Source of the DNA: Fusobacteria bacterium ZRK30
Lineage (GTDB): Bacteria; Fusobacteriota; Fusobacteriia; Fusobacteriales; Fusobacteriaceae
DNA: 64,000 bases
Assembly: GCA_024628785.1 (NCBI GenBank)
Contig: CP102404.1
Span: 980,674-1,044,673, forward strand
Reading direction: 5' to 3'
Shown: positions 8,656 to 17,963 of the stretch, piece after piece
Layout: every line of letters begins with the position of its first letter
Position numbering within the stretch: position 1 is the first letter of the stretch
The notes under the pieces: model-generated
Seen by the model: the letters and a program-made list of their open reading frames with translations, nothing else
Databases searched by the model: none
Told to the model about the DNA's origin: nothing
Made by a program: the position numbers and the translations under genes

Positions 8656-10002
8656 TTATTTTTCTACCCTATTTTTTCCTCTTGCTTTAGCTTTATACAG
8701 AAGCTTGTCTACCTTTCTTATAATTTCATCTTGACTTTCATCAGCTACTTCTACAACTCCTAAACTTATAGTAGTTTTAATATTTTCATTATCGTATCTT
8801 ATAGTTTCAACTTCTTCCCTGATCCTTTCAGCTATATCAAAAGATTTTTCTATATTTGTTTCAGGGAGGATAATAATAAATTCTTCCCCACCATATCTTC
8901 CAAATAAATCTACTTCTCTTAGATTACTTTTAATAAATTCACTTATTTTTTTTAATACTTCATCCCCTGTCTGGTGACCGTACTTATCATTTATTCTTTT
9001 AAAGTCATCCACATCCAGCATAACCACAGATGGTTTTTCATGAACTCTTATTGCTTTTTCTATTTCTGACCCAAGTTTTTCTAAGATATACTTCCTGTTA
9101 TAAATTTTAGTCAATCCGTCTGTGATTGCTATTTTTTTAAATTTCTCATTACTTAGATGCAGCTCCTTAGTTCGTTCTTTCACTTTTTTTTCCAGCGACA
9201 AACTATAGTCTTCTAATTTTTTTCGGCTTATCTTTAATTTCTCATCCCTTATATTAATTTGCTCGATCATATGATTAAACTCGTTGATCAAGTAACTAAA
9301 TTCTAACTTAGAGCTATTCTCAATTTTACTCTTATAATTTCCACGAGATACTTCTATTGCAGCATCTGATAATTTAATTAAAGGAATAAACATTTTTTTC
9401 GTTAACAATATTAATATTATTATGAGTAAGAGTACACCAACTATAATAATATCCCTAATAATATTGTGTCTATACTCGTACATGAGCTTATCTATTCCTT
9501 TTAGATCAACCTTTATGTAGAGTACACCAACTACTCCGGATTTTGTCACTCTGCTGTATTCCTTCCCTTTTATAGGTACAGCCACTTTAAATCGTCCCTC
9601 TTTAAAATTTATTTCCATACTTCGCAGTTTATTTTTTACTAATATTTCATTGACGATTTTTTCCCTTAACTTTTCTCCCACTTCCCCTTTATTGTTAGAA
9701 GATATGATATGATCTTCTGTATCATAGACACGTATTTTTTCTATAAAAGAATAAGAACCAATATTTTCTGTCAATCTCTGTAAAGAATTTATTTCTTTAT
9801 TTTCCAAAAGACCTGATGCTGCCCAGTCTAATCCTGAAATAACAGAAAAAACCTGTTCTTTATACTGAAGTTTCAAATAACTATACAAAAGTTTATCTAT
9901 GAAAAAAAATGACAAAAGCATAGTTGTAACTATTACAACTATCAATCCCATTGAAATCTTTAGATATAAGGTATAAAAAGATCTTCTTAATCCCTTCCTC
10001 AT
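8656..10002 (-). CDS. Membrane-bound diguanylate cyclase (HAMP-GGDEF)
   Basis: Predicted to make c-di-GMP from GTP. In order: N-terminal transmembrane helix (residues 13-35), an extracytoplasmic sensor of about 140 residues, a second transmembrane helix (about 183-201), a HAMP linker, a coiled coil (about 245-285) and a GGDEF domain with the active-site signature GGEEF. An intact inhibitory I-site RxxD (REVD) lies five residues before GGEEF, so product feedback is expected. No EAL or HD-GYP domain is fused. It starts 1 bp after the stop of a solute-binding lipoprotein, with GGAGAGGAG inside the end of that gene, which implies translational coupling and suggests the binding protein feeds the sensor. 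Confidence 0.92.
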   Translation of the reverse strand: MRKGLRRSFYTLYLKISMGLIVVIVTTMLLSFFFIDKLLYSYLKLQYKEQVFSVISGLDWAASGLLENKEINSLQRLTENIGSYSFIEKIRVYDTEDHIISSNNKGEVGEKLREKIVNEILVKNKLRSMEINFKEGRFKVAVPIKGKEYSRVTKSGVVGVLYIKVDLKGIDKLMYEYRHNIIRDIIIVGVLLLIIILILLTKKMFIPLIKLSDAAIEVSRGNYKSKIENSSKLEFSYLINEFNHMIEQINIRDEKLKISRKKLEDYSLSLEKKVKERTKELHLSNEKFKKIAITDGLTKIYNRKYILEKLGSEIEKAIRVHEKPSVVMLDVDDFKRINDKYGHQTGDEVLKKISEFIKSNLREVDLFGRYGGEEFIIILPETNIEKSFDIAERIREEVETIRYDNENIKTTISLGVVEVADESQDEIIRKVDKLLYKAKARGKNRVEK

Positions 10003-10003
10003 C

Positions 10004-10963
10004 CTACTCCTCTCCTATATCAATAATAATCTCATCAGTATATATCCTCTCTATCTCTACTCTGTCAGAGATCAAACCATTTTCAAATAAAAAATCATCC
10101 ATCTCCATCAATTTTTCTTTAAATTTTTCTGAATTGAATATCTTTTTATTTTCTTCTAAACTAAACATTTTAAAACTTTCATAGAATAGCTTAAATTCTT
10201 CTGGATTTATATTCTCCTTGGAGCTCATTATTTTATAGGCTTCTTCTGGATTTTCCTTTACAAATTTTTGAGCCTTATACCAGGCACGGATAATATTCGA
10301 GTAATCTCCCTTTCTTTTCTCTAAAACCTCATTTCTGGCAAGTAAAACATCCACTACATAATTAGGCATATCCTCAGTGGTGATTGCAACTCTACCACTA
10401 CCTTCTGTCGCAGCCTGGCTCATAAAAGGTTCATATGTAAAACAGGCCTCTACTTCCCCGAGGATAAATTTTTCCATACTTTCTTTAGAAGTAGCGGGAA
10501 TTATTGTCACGTCTTCCTCTTTGAGTCCTATTTTTTCCAATACTTTATGAAGTAAAAAATGTTCGTCTGTCCCAAGTTCTACTGCTATTTTTTTACCTTT
10601 AAGATCTTTTAGATCCTCAATAAACTCTTTAACTACTAACCCATCTCCTCCCTCTATCATATCGGCAGTGAGGATTATCTTTCCACCTTCTCCTTTTTTA
10701 TCATAATAAAGAGTATTAAAATATGAGGAACTCACTATATCTGTTTTCCCTAAATAAAAAGCTGTTAAACTGTCTGCCCAGGTAGAAAATCTAATAATTT
10801 CTACTTTGGTCTCTTCAAAATAACCCTGTTCTTCAGCTATATACCACAATTCACAAGGCGGCCAATCATTGATCCCTATTTTTATAGGCTCCTCATATTT
10901 TCTGCAGGAAATCAAACTTAAAAATAAAACACCTAATATCAAATATAATTTTTTATTTCCCAT
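10004..10963 (-). CDS. Solute-binding lipoprotein, NMT1/SsuA-like
   Basis: A 319-residue periplasmic-binding-protein-fold lipoprotein: signal peptide with lipobox LISC (cysteine near residue 18), then IKIGINDWPPCELWYIAEEQGYF, typical of the NMT1/ThiY/SsuA/TauA-like class. No permease or ATPase gene accompanies it; instead it forms a tight two-gene operon with a transmembrane diguanylate cyclase. I infer a sensory rather than transport role. The ATG at 10963 was chosen over a far upstream in-frame start because GGGGGG precedes it and it begins the signal peptide. The ligand is unknown. Confidence 0.85.
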   Translation of the reverse strand: MGNKKLYLILGVLFLSLISCRKYEEPIKIGINDWPPCELWYIAEEQGYFEETKVEIIRFSTWADSLTAFYLGKTDIVSSSYFNTLYYDKKGEGGKIILTADMIEGGDGLVVKEFIEDLKDLKGKKIAVELGTDEHFLLHKVLEKIGLKEEDVTIIPATSKESMEKFILGEVEACFTYEPFMSQAATEGSGRVAITTEDMPNYVVDVLLARNEVLEKRKGDYSNIIRAWYKAQKFVKENPEEAYKIMSSKENINPEEFKLFYESFKMFSLEENKKIFNSEKFKEKLMEMDDFLFENGLISDRVEIERIYTDEIIIDIGEE

Positions 10964-11179
10964 TCTAGTCCCCCCATATTTTTTGATATCATATAATTCA
11001 TTAAATATTTTTTTGTTTTTTATATCACATATTATGTTATACAAAAAATGCCCTAAGATCCTTCTACTTTTATAAAATCGCGATTCTCCATCCAATAAAT
11101 AGTTATTGCCTAAAAAAGAGAAAATAAAAGTAATCAAAAGTATTTAATATTATGATATAATTGTCTCGAGGTGAACCTT

Positions 11180-11701
11180 ATGAAACAAAATTTAATTTTA
11201 ATAGGATTTATGGGAAGTGGAAAATCTACAGTGGGCAGAGAACTGGCTAAAGTTTTAGAGATGGACTTTGTAGATACAGACCACTATATAGAACACAAAG
11301 AAAACATGAAAGTAAAAGAGATATTTGCTCTTAAAGGGGAAAAATATTTCAGAGAAATTGAAGCAAAATATGTTAAAGAAATCTCAAAAATGAATAACAC
11401 CGTTATCTCTACAGGGGGCGGCGTGGTAGCATCTGATACCAATATAATGCTTTTAAAAGAAAGCGGCTTTGTAATCTATTTAGACTGCACCATTGAGTGT
11501 ATCTATAAGAGGGTTTCCAGGAGAAATACCCGGCCTCTCCTAAATGATGTAGAGGACCTGCATTCTCGTATTGTTGAACTTTTAGATGAAAGAATCCATA
11601 ATTATAAAAAATATATGGACGATGAAGTATATATCGATTCTAGAACTAACATCTGGGATACTGTGGATAAGATAAAAAAAATGTATATTAAATTTGACTA
11701 A
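11180..11701 (+). CDS. aroK: Shikimate kinase
   Basis: Phosphorylates shikimate with ATP in the pathway to chorismate. The 173-residue protein has the Walker A motif GFMGSGKSTVGR (residues 9-20), the shikimate-binding DFVDTDHYIE, the STGGGVV loop (about residue 75) and the lid RNTRPLL (about residue 115). GAGGTG lies six bases upstream of the ATG at 11180, so the in-frame GTG at 11171, which is part of that site, is not the start. A TATAAT box at 11156-11161 is a plausible -10. No other aro gene is nearby. Confidence 0.93.
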   Translation: MKQNLILIGFMGSGKSTVGRELAKVLEMDFVDTDHYIEHKENMKVKEIFALKGEKYFREIEAKYVKEISKMNNTVISTGGGVVASDTNIMLLKESGFVIYLDCTIECIYKRVSRRNTRPLLNDVEDLHSRIVELLDERIHNYKKYMDDEVYIDSRTNIWDTVDKIKKMYIKFD

Positions 11702-11702
11702 T

Positions 11703-11762
11703 AAAGGCAACGTGACGTTGCATCCAATTAGTCTCAATGAAAGTTTTTATAACCTTTAATTT
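11703..11762 (+). repeat. Dispersed hairpin repeat, copy A
   Basis: Begins with the near-perfect palindrome GCAACGTGACGTTGC (11707-11721), then CATCCAA and an AT-rich tail with GTTTTTATAA. The same order of elements occurs at 28530 and 38041 and, more weakly, at three other sites. It sits just after the aroK stop codon. Confidence 0.75.
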
Positions 11763-11816
11763 ATTGTTAAATTTTATAATTTTTTAGAGAATAAAAATAC
11801 TAGGGGGGCATAATTT

Positions 11817-12863
11817 ATGAACAGAAAATTTTTAATGGATCTTTTGGATACCTCTTCGCCATCTGGAATGGAAAAAGAAATACAACTTCTTTGGCTGGAC
11901 TATATAAAAGAGTTTTCCCACAAAACAGAGAGTGATAATGTCGGCAATGCATATGCAATTTTAAACCCAGAAGCAGATTTTAAAGTTATGATCGCAGCCC
12001 ATGGAGATGAGATCGGATTTATGGTAAAAAGAATCGATTCTAATGGTTTTATCTTTTTGGAAAAATTAGGGGGCATAAGCCCAAAAGTAGCTGTTGGAAT
12101 GAAAATAAAAATCTTGGGTAAAGAAGAGGTTGTCGGAGTAGTAGGAGCCAATGCTGAACACCATGGAGGAGTAAAAGAAAATCTCAGTATGGATGATATA
12201 TATGTGGACTGCGGCTTTAAAAATAAAGAATCAGCAATAAAATTTTTAAATATTGGAGATATGGCAGTTTATAAAAGAGAAACTGAACTTTTGCAGGAAA
12301 ATAGAATCGCCGGTAAGGCCTTAGACAATAAAACTGGAAGTTTCATCATAGCTGAAGTTATGAGAAAGCTGGCTAAGGAAGATCTGAGTATAGGAGTTTA
12401 TGCTGTTAATACAAGCACTGAGGAAACTAATCAAGGGGGAGCTTATTTTGCCGGTTCAAAAATTAATCCGGATATGGCTGTAATTTGTGACGTTACCTTT
12501 GCTACTGACTATCCCGGGGTAGATACCAATGCCAATGGAGAGTTTTCATTAGAGGGCGGACCTGTTTTGGCCAAGGGAGCACCTATAAACCTTAAGATCA
12601 ATAGAGAATTGGAAAAATCAGCTGAAGAATTAGATATAAATTTACAATATGAGCTGACTCCTAGAAGAACTGGTACAGATGCTGACACTATAAAGTATAC
12701 TGGTAAAGGGGTTCCTGTAGCTTTGATTTCTCTGCCGATCAGGTATATGCACTCCCCGGTAGAGACAGCTAGTTTTTATGATATTGAAGATGAAATAAAT
12801 TTACTTACTCACTTTATTTTGAATTTGGATCCTAAAATTAATTTAAATCCAATTGAGGGATAA
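11817..12863 (+). CDS. M42 family metallopeptidase (first copy)
   Basis: A probable dinuclear-metal aminopeptidase (glutamyl aminopeptidase/deblocking type) acting on cytoplasmic peptides. The 348-residue protein shows the family metal ligands in order: AAHGDEIGF (His and Asp near residues 62-64), ALDNKTG (bridging Asp near 174), STEETNQGG (catalytic Glu pair near 207-208), a later Asp (CDVTFATD) and MHSPVE (last His near 315). Typical enzymes read ALDNR; here the residue after N is lysine, a mild variation. A GGGGGG site precedes the ATG. A second M42 gene lies 26 kb away near fchA. Confidence 0.88.
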   Translation: MNRKFLMDLLDTSSPSGMEKEIQLLWLDYIKEFSHKTESDNVGNAYAILNPEADFKVMIAAHGDEIGFMVKRIDSNGFIFLEKLGGISPKVAVGMKIKILGKEEVVGVVGANAEHHGGVKENLSMDDIYVDCGFKNKESAIKFLNIGDMAVYKRETELLQENRIAGKALDNKTGSFIIAEVMRKLAKEDLSIGVYAVNTSTEETNQGGAYFAGSKINPDMAVICDVTFATDYPGVDTNANGEFSLEGGPVLAKGAPINLKINRELEKSAEELDINLQYELTPRRTGTDADTIKYTGKGVPVALISLPIRYMHSPVETASFYDIEDEINLLTHFILNLDPKINLNPIEG

Positions 12864-12871
12864 GAAAAAAG

Positions 12872-12918
12872 ACTATAGGATTTTAAAAAAAATATTGATT
12901 TTTTTTAAATCCTATAGT
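12872..12918 (+). terminator. Long AT-rich inverted repeat after the M42 gene
   Basis: ACTATAGGATTT and AAATCCTATAGT, extended by facing A and T runs, make a stem of about 18 pairs around a short loop (TATTGA). It is a likely rho-independent terminator, though the T-run lies in the stem rather than after it. Confidence 0.55.
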
Positions 12919-13032
12919 ATACTTATTAAAGTAAATTGAACAGAGGAATAAATATTTCTGTTTTAAAAAAAATTATTATAGGCGATAAATCAAAACATCC
13001 GTTTTTTTTTTCGTCTTTTTTTTATGTGTTAA

Positions 13033-14652
<1,620 letters not shown>

Positions 14653-14657
14653 AAATC

Positions 14658-14687
14658 ATTTGGCTGGGATTTCTCAGCCAAATTTTT
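14658..14687 (+). terminator. Intrinsic terminator after pyrG
   Basis: ATTTGGCTG and CAGCCAAAT form a nine-base-pair stem, followed by a T run. Confidence 0.85.
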
Positions 14688-14708
14688 GTCTAATAGGAGG
14701 AATGAATT

Positions 14709-15020
14709 ATGAAAAACAGAATGATGGCCTTAGGGTTATATATAAATGAAAGATTAGGTAAAAATATAAATTTCAAACAAATAAAGGGAGATCCTATCTA
14801 CAGAGGTGTTTTATTTACCTGCATGAAGGAAGATTATCTGGTTAGTGATAAAAAATCAGAAGTAATCAACACCATAGTTACTATGAGTAGAAAAAAAGCA
14901 GAGGATTACCCTCAAAAAATGGTAAAGAGATATACTCACACAAAATTTAAGAAAATCAGAGAAAGAAAACCTGTAGAATTTAAAGTTAAAGGAAAGAGTT
15001 ATTTTATAATCCATCTATAA
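14709..15020 (+). CDS. Small basic hypothetical protein
   Basis: I do not recognise this 103-residue, lysine/arginine-rich protein (MKNRMMALGLYINERLGK...). It has no signal peptide, no membrane segment and no obvious metal or nucleotide motif. A well-spaced AGGAGG before the ATG and a strong terminator on each side support it as a real, separately ended gene. Codon use matches the neighbours. Confidence 0.7.
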   Translation: MKNRMMALGLYINERLGKNINFKQIKGDPIYRGVLFTCMKEDYLVSDKKSEVINTIVTMSRKKAEDYPQKMVKRYTHTKFKKIRERKPVEFKVKGKSYFIIHL

Positions 15021-15026
15021 AAATTT

Positions 15027-15053
15027 AGGGGGACATTTAGTCCCCCTTTTTTT
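15027..15053 (+). terminator. Intrinsic terminator
   Basis: GGGGGA and TCCCCC flank a seven-base loop and are followed by seven T, directly after the small basic protein gene. Confidence 0.9.
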
Positions 15054-15076
15054 ATCCAAAAATTACATCGATAAGT

Positions 15077-15136
15077 ATTCTAGATATTATACAAATTTAT
15101 ACTATACCTCTTCGGATGCAATGCCACCTCGCTTTT
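15077..15136 (-). repeat. Dispersed hairpin repeat, degenerate copy F (minus orientation)
   Basis: Read on the minus strand it gives AAAGC, then GTGGCATTGCATCC and an AT-rich tail with TATAAT, matching the order of the clear copies at 11703, 28530 and 38041, but the left arm of the palindrome is changed. It sits directly after the acetyltransferase gene. Confidence 0.4.
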
Positions 15137-15138
15137 TT

Positions 15139-15759
15139 TTATTGCTTCCAATATTGATAGAGCTCCTTAACTCCCTTTGTGAAGTAGGGTAAAGCCAGAT
15201 TTATCTCCTCCTTAGACCAATCCCACCATTTCATCTCCAGCAGCATCTCAATCTCCTCTTCTGAAAACCTTTTCCTTATAACCTTAGCCGGGTTCCCGCC
15301 GACTATAGTATAAGGCGGTACATCCTTTGTCACCACACTTCTTGCTGCAACTACAGACCCATGACCTATCTTAACTCCCGGCATAACCATAGCTTCCATT
15401 CCTAGCCAGACATCATTCCCAGTGATAGTATCTCCACGACTTTCATAGGATTCTTCTATGATGGAAGGAAATGGATAAACTGAAACAAAATTTAAGTTAT
15501 GTGTGGAATTACCTCCCATCATAAAGACCACTCCACTGGCTATGGAATTGTATTTTCCTATCTTTAATTTGTCAGGGGTCCACCTGATAGCTGACAACGC
15601 TTTATCCTCAGGCGTTCCATAAAGGTATCTGACATTATGATCCTCAAAATTACCCTCCTGATAATATCCGGAATAATAACTTCCTATCCCTGCCTCAATA
15701 TTTTCATTTGTTATCTCGTCCTTTATAAGTTTTGTGTAAAACCAATGATTTTTTTTCAT
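15139..15759 (-). CDS. CatB-like (type B) xenobiotic acetyltransferase
   Basis: A 206-residue left-handed beta-helix acetyltransferase of the CatB/Vat class, which O-acetylate drugs such as chloramphenicol or streptogramins, although many chromosomal members act on other small molecules. Visible features: hexapeptide repeats in the second half (GNDVWLGMEAMVMPGVKIGHGSVVAARSVVT), the catalytic-histidine region GGNSTHNLNFVSVYPF (His about residue 86) and the C-terminal VGGNPAKVIRKRF. GGAGG precedes the ATG. It is divergent from a MerR-type regulator whose operator lies inside its predicted promoter, so drug-induced expression is likely. Confidence 0.87.
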   Translation of the reverse strand: MKKNHWFYTKLIKDEITNENIEAGIGSYYSGYYQEGNFEDHNVRYLYGTPEDKALSAIRWTPDKLKIGKYNSIASGVVFMMGGNSTHNLNFVSVYPFPSIIEESYESRGDTITGNDVWLGMEAMVMPGVKIGHGSVVAARSVVTKDVPPYTIVGGNPAKVIRKRFSEEEIEMLLEMKWWDWSKEEINLALPYFTKGVKELYQYWKQ

Positions 15760-15788
15760 GATTTCCTCCTTTAATATTTTATATTTAT

Positions 15789-15820
15789 ATGATAAGCTTT
15801 AACCTAAGGGTAAAGTTCAA
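15789..15820 (-). promoter_or_regulatory. MerR-type promoter/operator of the CatB-like gene
   Basis: On the minus strand TTGAAC (15815-15820) is followed by a 19-base spacer and TTATCA (15790-15795), or a 20-base spacer and TATCAT. The spacer holds the imperfect dyad CTTTACCC-TTA-GGTTAAAG (15797-15815). An overlong 19-20-bp spacer containing a dyad is the hallmark of promoters activated by MerR family regulators through DNA distortion. Confidence 0.75.
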
Positions 15821-15829
15821 GGGGGAAAT

Positions 15830-16639
15830 ATGAAAAATTTTTTTACTATAGGCGAATTAGCCAAAATATTAGATATTACAACTAAAACACTGAGACATTA
15901 TGAGGAATTAGGTCTATTGATTCCAGCTTTTAAAAATCCCATTACAGGATACCGATATTATTTAAAAGAGCATATAAAGGAAGCATATATTATTTTTTCA
16001 CTAAAAAAAATGGGGATTTCTTTAAAAAAAATAAAAGAAATTAAAAATGGAGGAGAACTCCTAAATGAACTAACTATTATTTCTGAAAAAATAGAAGGCG
16101 AAATAAAAAAATTAAAAAAGTTGAAGATTGGCGTGGATAACCACATACTAAAGCTTAAATCTACTCCAGAGATCAATGAAACTTTTGAGATAAAGATAAT
16201 TAAATTATCTGATACAAAATTTGAAAAAATTGAATTTGAATCAATAAATACAGTAGAAACCCCTGCACTATACCAAATGGGTATGACCTTAAGAAAAAAA
16301 ACTGATGAGATAGAAGGAAAAATCTATGGGTTATTAGATGTAGACGAATTATTGAAAGGAAAGTACAGCTGCAATGGTTTAATTCATGAACTTTCTAAGG
16401 GGAAAAATGCAGAAAATGAATATTTAATGTTCGGGGGATTCTATATATCCCTGATATACAAAGGTAATCCCAAAATATATAATGGACCTGCCATGAAAAA
16501 AATAAAAGAATATTTGGAAGAAAATCAATTGAAATCAGCTGGTAAAGCTTATGGAAGAGGCATCTTGGGAGCTCATACATCAAGTTCGGTCGATGACTAT
16601 TTAAGTGAAATATTGTTTAAGATAGAGGAGGAAATATGA
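15830..16639 (+). CDS. MerR family regulator with GyrI/BmrR-like effector domain
   Basis: A 269-residue regulator. The N-terminal winged HTH is typical of MerR (FTIGELAKILDITTKTLRHYEELGLL, then GYRYY, residues 5-45). A dimerisation helix follows (about 75-115), then an effector domain of about 150 residues resembling the multidrug-binding GyrI-like fold. It is transcribed divergently from the CatB-like acetyltransferase with the operator between them, and its stop codon overlaps the start of ybaK (ATGA). I infer that it senses a drug-like molecule and activates the acetyltransferase. Confidence 0.88.
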   Translation: MKNFFTIGELAKILDITTKTLRHYEELGLLIPAFKNPITGYRYYLKEHIKEAYIIFSLKKMGISLKKIKEIKNGGELLNELTIISEKIEGEIKKLKKLKIGVDNHILKLKSTPEINETFEIKIIKLSDTKFEKIEFESINTVETPALYQMGMTLRKKTDEIEGKIYGLLDVDELLKGKYSCNGLIHELSKGKNAENEYLMFGGFYISLIYKGNPKIYNGPAMKKIKEYLEENQLKSAGKAYGRGILGAHTSSSVDDYLSEILFKIEEEI

Positions 16640-17112
16640 AAAAAACCAATGCTATGAGAATCCTGGATAAAAATAAAATCCCATATTTAATCAACGAATA
16701 TGAGTACGATGAGTCTGACCTCAGTGCTGTGGCTATGGCAAATAAAACTAAGGTTGATATCGATAAAATCTTTAAAACTTTAGTTCTTTTAGGAGACAAA
16801 ACTGGTTATTTAGTAGCATGTATCTCAGGAGAGACAGAATTAGATTTAAAAAAATTAGCTAAGATCAGCAAAAATAAGAAGGTTGAGATGATTCATATGA
16901 AAGATCTCCTAAAGATAACAGGATATATGAGAGGTGGCTGCTCTCCCTTGGGAATGAAAAAGTCTTTTCCTACTTATATTGGAAATTCCTGCCTGAATTT
17001 TGAAACTATTGTTATCAGTGGTGGAAAAAGAGGGATGCAGATTGAAGTTGATCCAAATAAACTAATCAAAGTTTTAAATATCCATGTAGATGATATCTCT
17101 ATAAGCCTATAG
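16636..17112 (+). CDS. ybaK: YbaK/EbsC family Cys-tRNA(Pro) deacylase
   Basis: A 158-residue protein of the prolyl-tRNA editing fold. Members hydrolyse Cys-tRNA-Pro mischarged by ProRS. It has the expected start (NAMRILDKNKIPYLINEYEYDE), the conserved lysine in VDIDKIFKTLVLLGD and the C-terminal YMRGGCSPLGMKKSFPTYI glycine-rich loop (about residues 95-115). It overlaps the MerR regulator gene by four bases and ends at a bidirectional terminator, so it is the second gene of that operon. Confidence 0.9.
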   Translation: MKKTNAMRILDKNKIPYLINEYEYDESDLSAVAMANKTKVDIDKIFKTLVLLGDKTGYLVACISGETELDLKKLAKISKNKKVEMIHMKDLLKITGYMRGGCSPLGMKKSFPTYIGNSCLNFETIVISGGKRGMQIEVDPNKLIKVLNIHVDDISISL

Positions 17113-17151
17113 GATCAAAATTTTAAGATTAAGAAAAATTTTCTTAAAAGT

Positions 17152-17183
17152 AAATAGAGCTTTATTTTATTTAAGCTCTATTT
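17152..17183. terminator. Bidirectional terminator between ybaK and the DUF2023 gene
   Basis: AAATAGAGCTT and AAGCTCTATTT form an eleven-base-pair stem with A/T flanks. It overlaps the last codons of the DUF2023 gene and lies between convergent transcripts. Confidence 0.8.
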
Positions 17184-17497
17184 ATTTCATCATATTTCAT
17201 AAATCTCTCACACTGTTTTTTTCTGTCATAACCTAGCATTATTCCTAATATAAAATCTTCCTCTGCTGTATAATCTACCAAATAATCTTTCCCAATTTTT
17301 TTTATAACTTCTACACACTCTTTTGCTCCAAAAAAAATATTAAGTTTTCCATTTTTTGTTTCATAGATCTTATAATTTATCTTCCTATTTCCTAGTTTCA
17401 TTTCAATCATCTCAAGGTTATCTTTAGATGTTGTATGTAAAACTAAATTTCTTAATCCTTTTTCATATTCATATATATGGTGAACAAATACCTTCAT
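17171..17497 (-). CDS. DUF2023 family protein
   Basis: A 108-residue protein matching the DUF2023 pattern: N-terminal HHIYEYEKGLRNLVL, central NIFFG (residues about 53-57) and C-terminal EEDFILGIMLGYDRKKQCERF (about 78-100). Function is unknown. Homologues in other anaerobes are often near iron- or flavodoxin-related genes (recalled, not checked). It starts 9 bp after a DUF2325 gene, so the pair is one operon. Confidence 0.78.
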   Translation of the reverse strand: MKVFVHHIYEYEKGLRNLVLHTTSKDNLEMIEMKLGNRKINYKIYETKNGKLNIFFGAKECVEVIKKIGKDYLVDYTAEEDFILGIMLGYDRKKQCERFMKYDEINRA

Positions 17498-17506
17498 CTT
17501 TTCCTC

Positions 17507-17797
17507 CTAATTATTTAAATATTCACATACTTCGCTGATACTTTCTTTTAATTTATTTATACTGCTCGAATGAACCCTTATTAATTTTATATCATTTTTT
17601 TTACAGACCTTGTTACATGAGGTCGAAAGTTTATGACTTACTGTATTGGTAAACATTATACAGGCTTCACAATTTTTTATCTTTTTTTCAAAATTCGGAC
17701 AATTTTTATTATATATTTTACACTTAAGGTTATTTTTCTTCATCAATCCCTTGTACTCAAATTCTATTCCTTTTACTCCTCCAATTATTGCTATCAT
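17507..17797 (-). CDS. DUF2325 family protein
   Basis: A 96-residue protein with the DUF2325 layout: starts IAIIGGVKGIEFEYK, has a Cys-containing central strand (CEACIMFTNTVSHKLS) and ends in an amphipathic helix. Six cysteines, several near the centre (CKIYNKNCPNFEKKIKNC), suggest metal binding or redox. Function unknown. The ATG at 17797 was chosen because AGGAGG stands seven bases before it; an upstream in-frame ATG lacks this. First gene of a two-gene operon with DUF2023. Confidence 0.75.
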   Translation of the reverse strand: MIAIIGGVKGIEFEYKGLMKKNNLKCKIYNKNCPNFEKKIKNCEACIMFTNTVSHKLSTSCNKVCKKNDIKLIRVHSSSINKLKESISEVCEYLNN

Positions 17798-17856
17798 TAG
17801 CTCCTCCTTATATTTCAAACTTCAATTAATTTTGATTGTCAAACTATATGTTATTC

Positions 17857-17885
17857 ATTATATATGATAAATAAAACATTTGCAA
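17857..17885 (-). promoter_or_regulatory. Promoter of the DUF2325-DUF2023 operon, possible Fur-like site
   Basis: On the minus strand TTGCAA (17880-17885), 17-base spacer, TATAAT (17857-17862). A stretch around the -10 (TTATCATATATAATGAATAA, 17851-17870) is dyad-like and resembles a weak Fur/metalloregulator box; this second claim is tentative. Confidence 0.6.
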
Positions 17886-17917
17886 ATTTATTTAATAAAA
17901 AATATGTAAAATCAACT

Positions 17918-17950
17918 AAAAAAAGGAGTTTTCTATTCAGAAAACTCCTC
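17918..17950 (-). terminator. Terminator of the pseudouridine operon
   Basis: GAGGAGTTTTC and GAAAACTCC form a strong stem on the minus strand followed by seven T, just past the stop codon of the transporter gene. Confidence 0.9.
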
Positions 17951-17963
17951 GATAATATTATTT

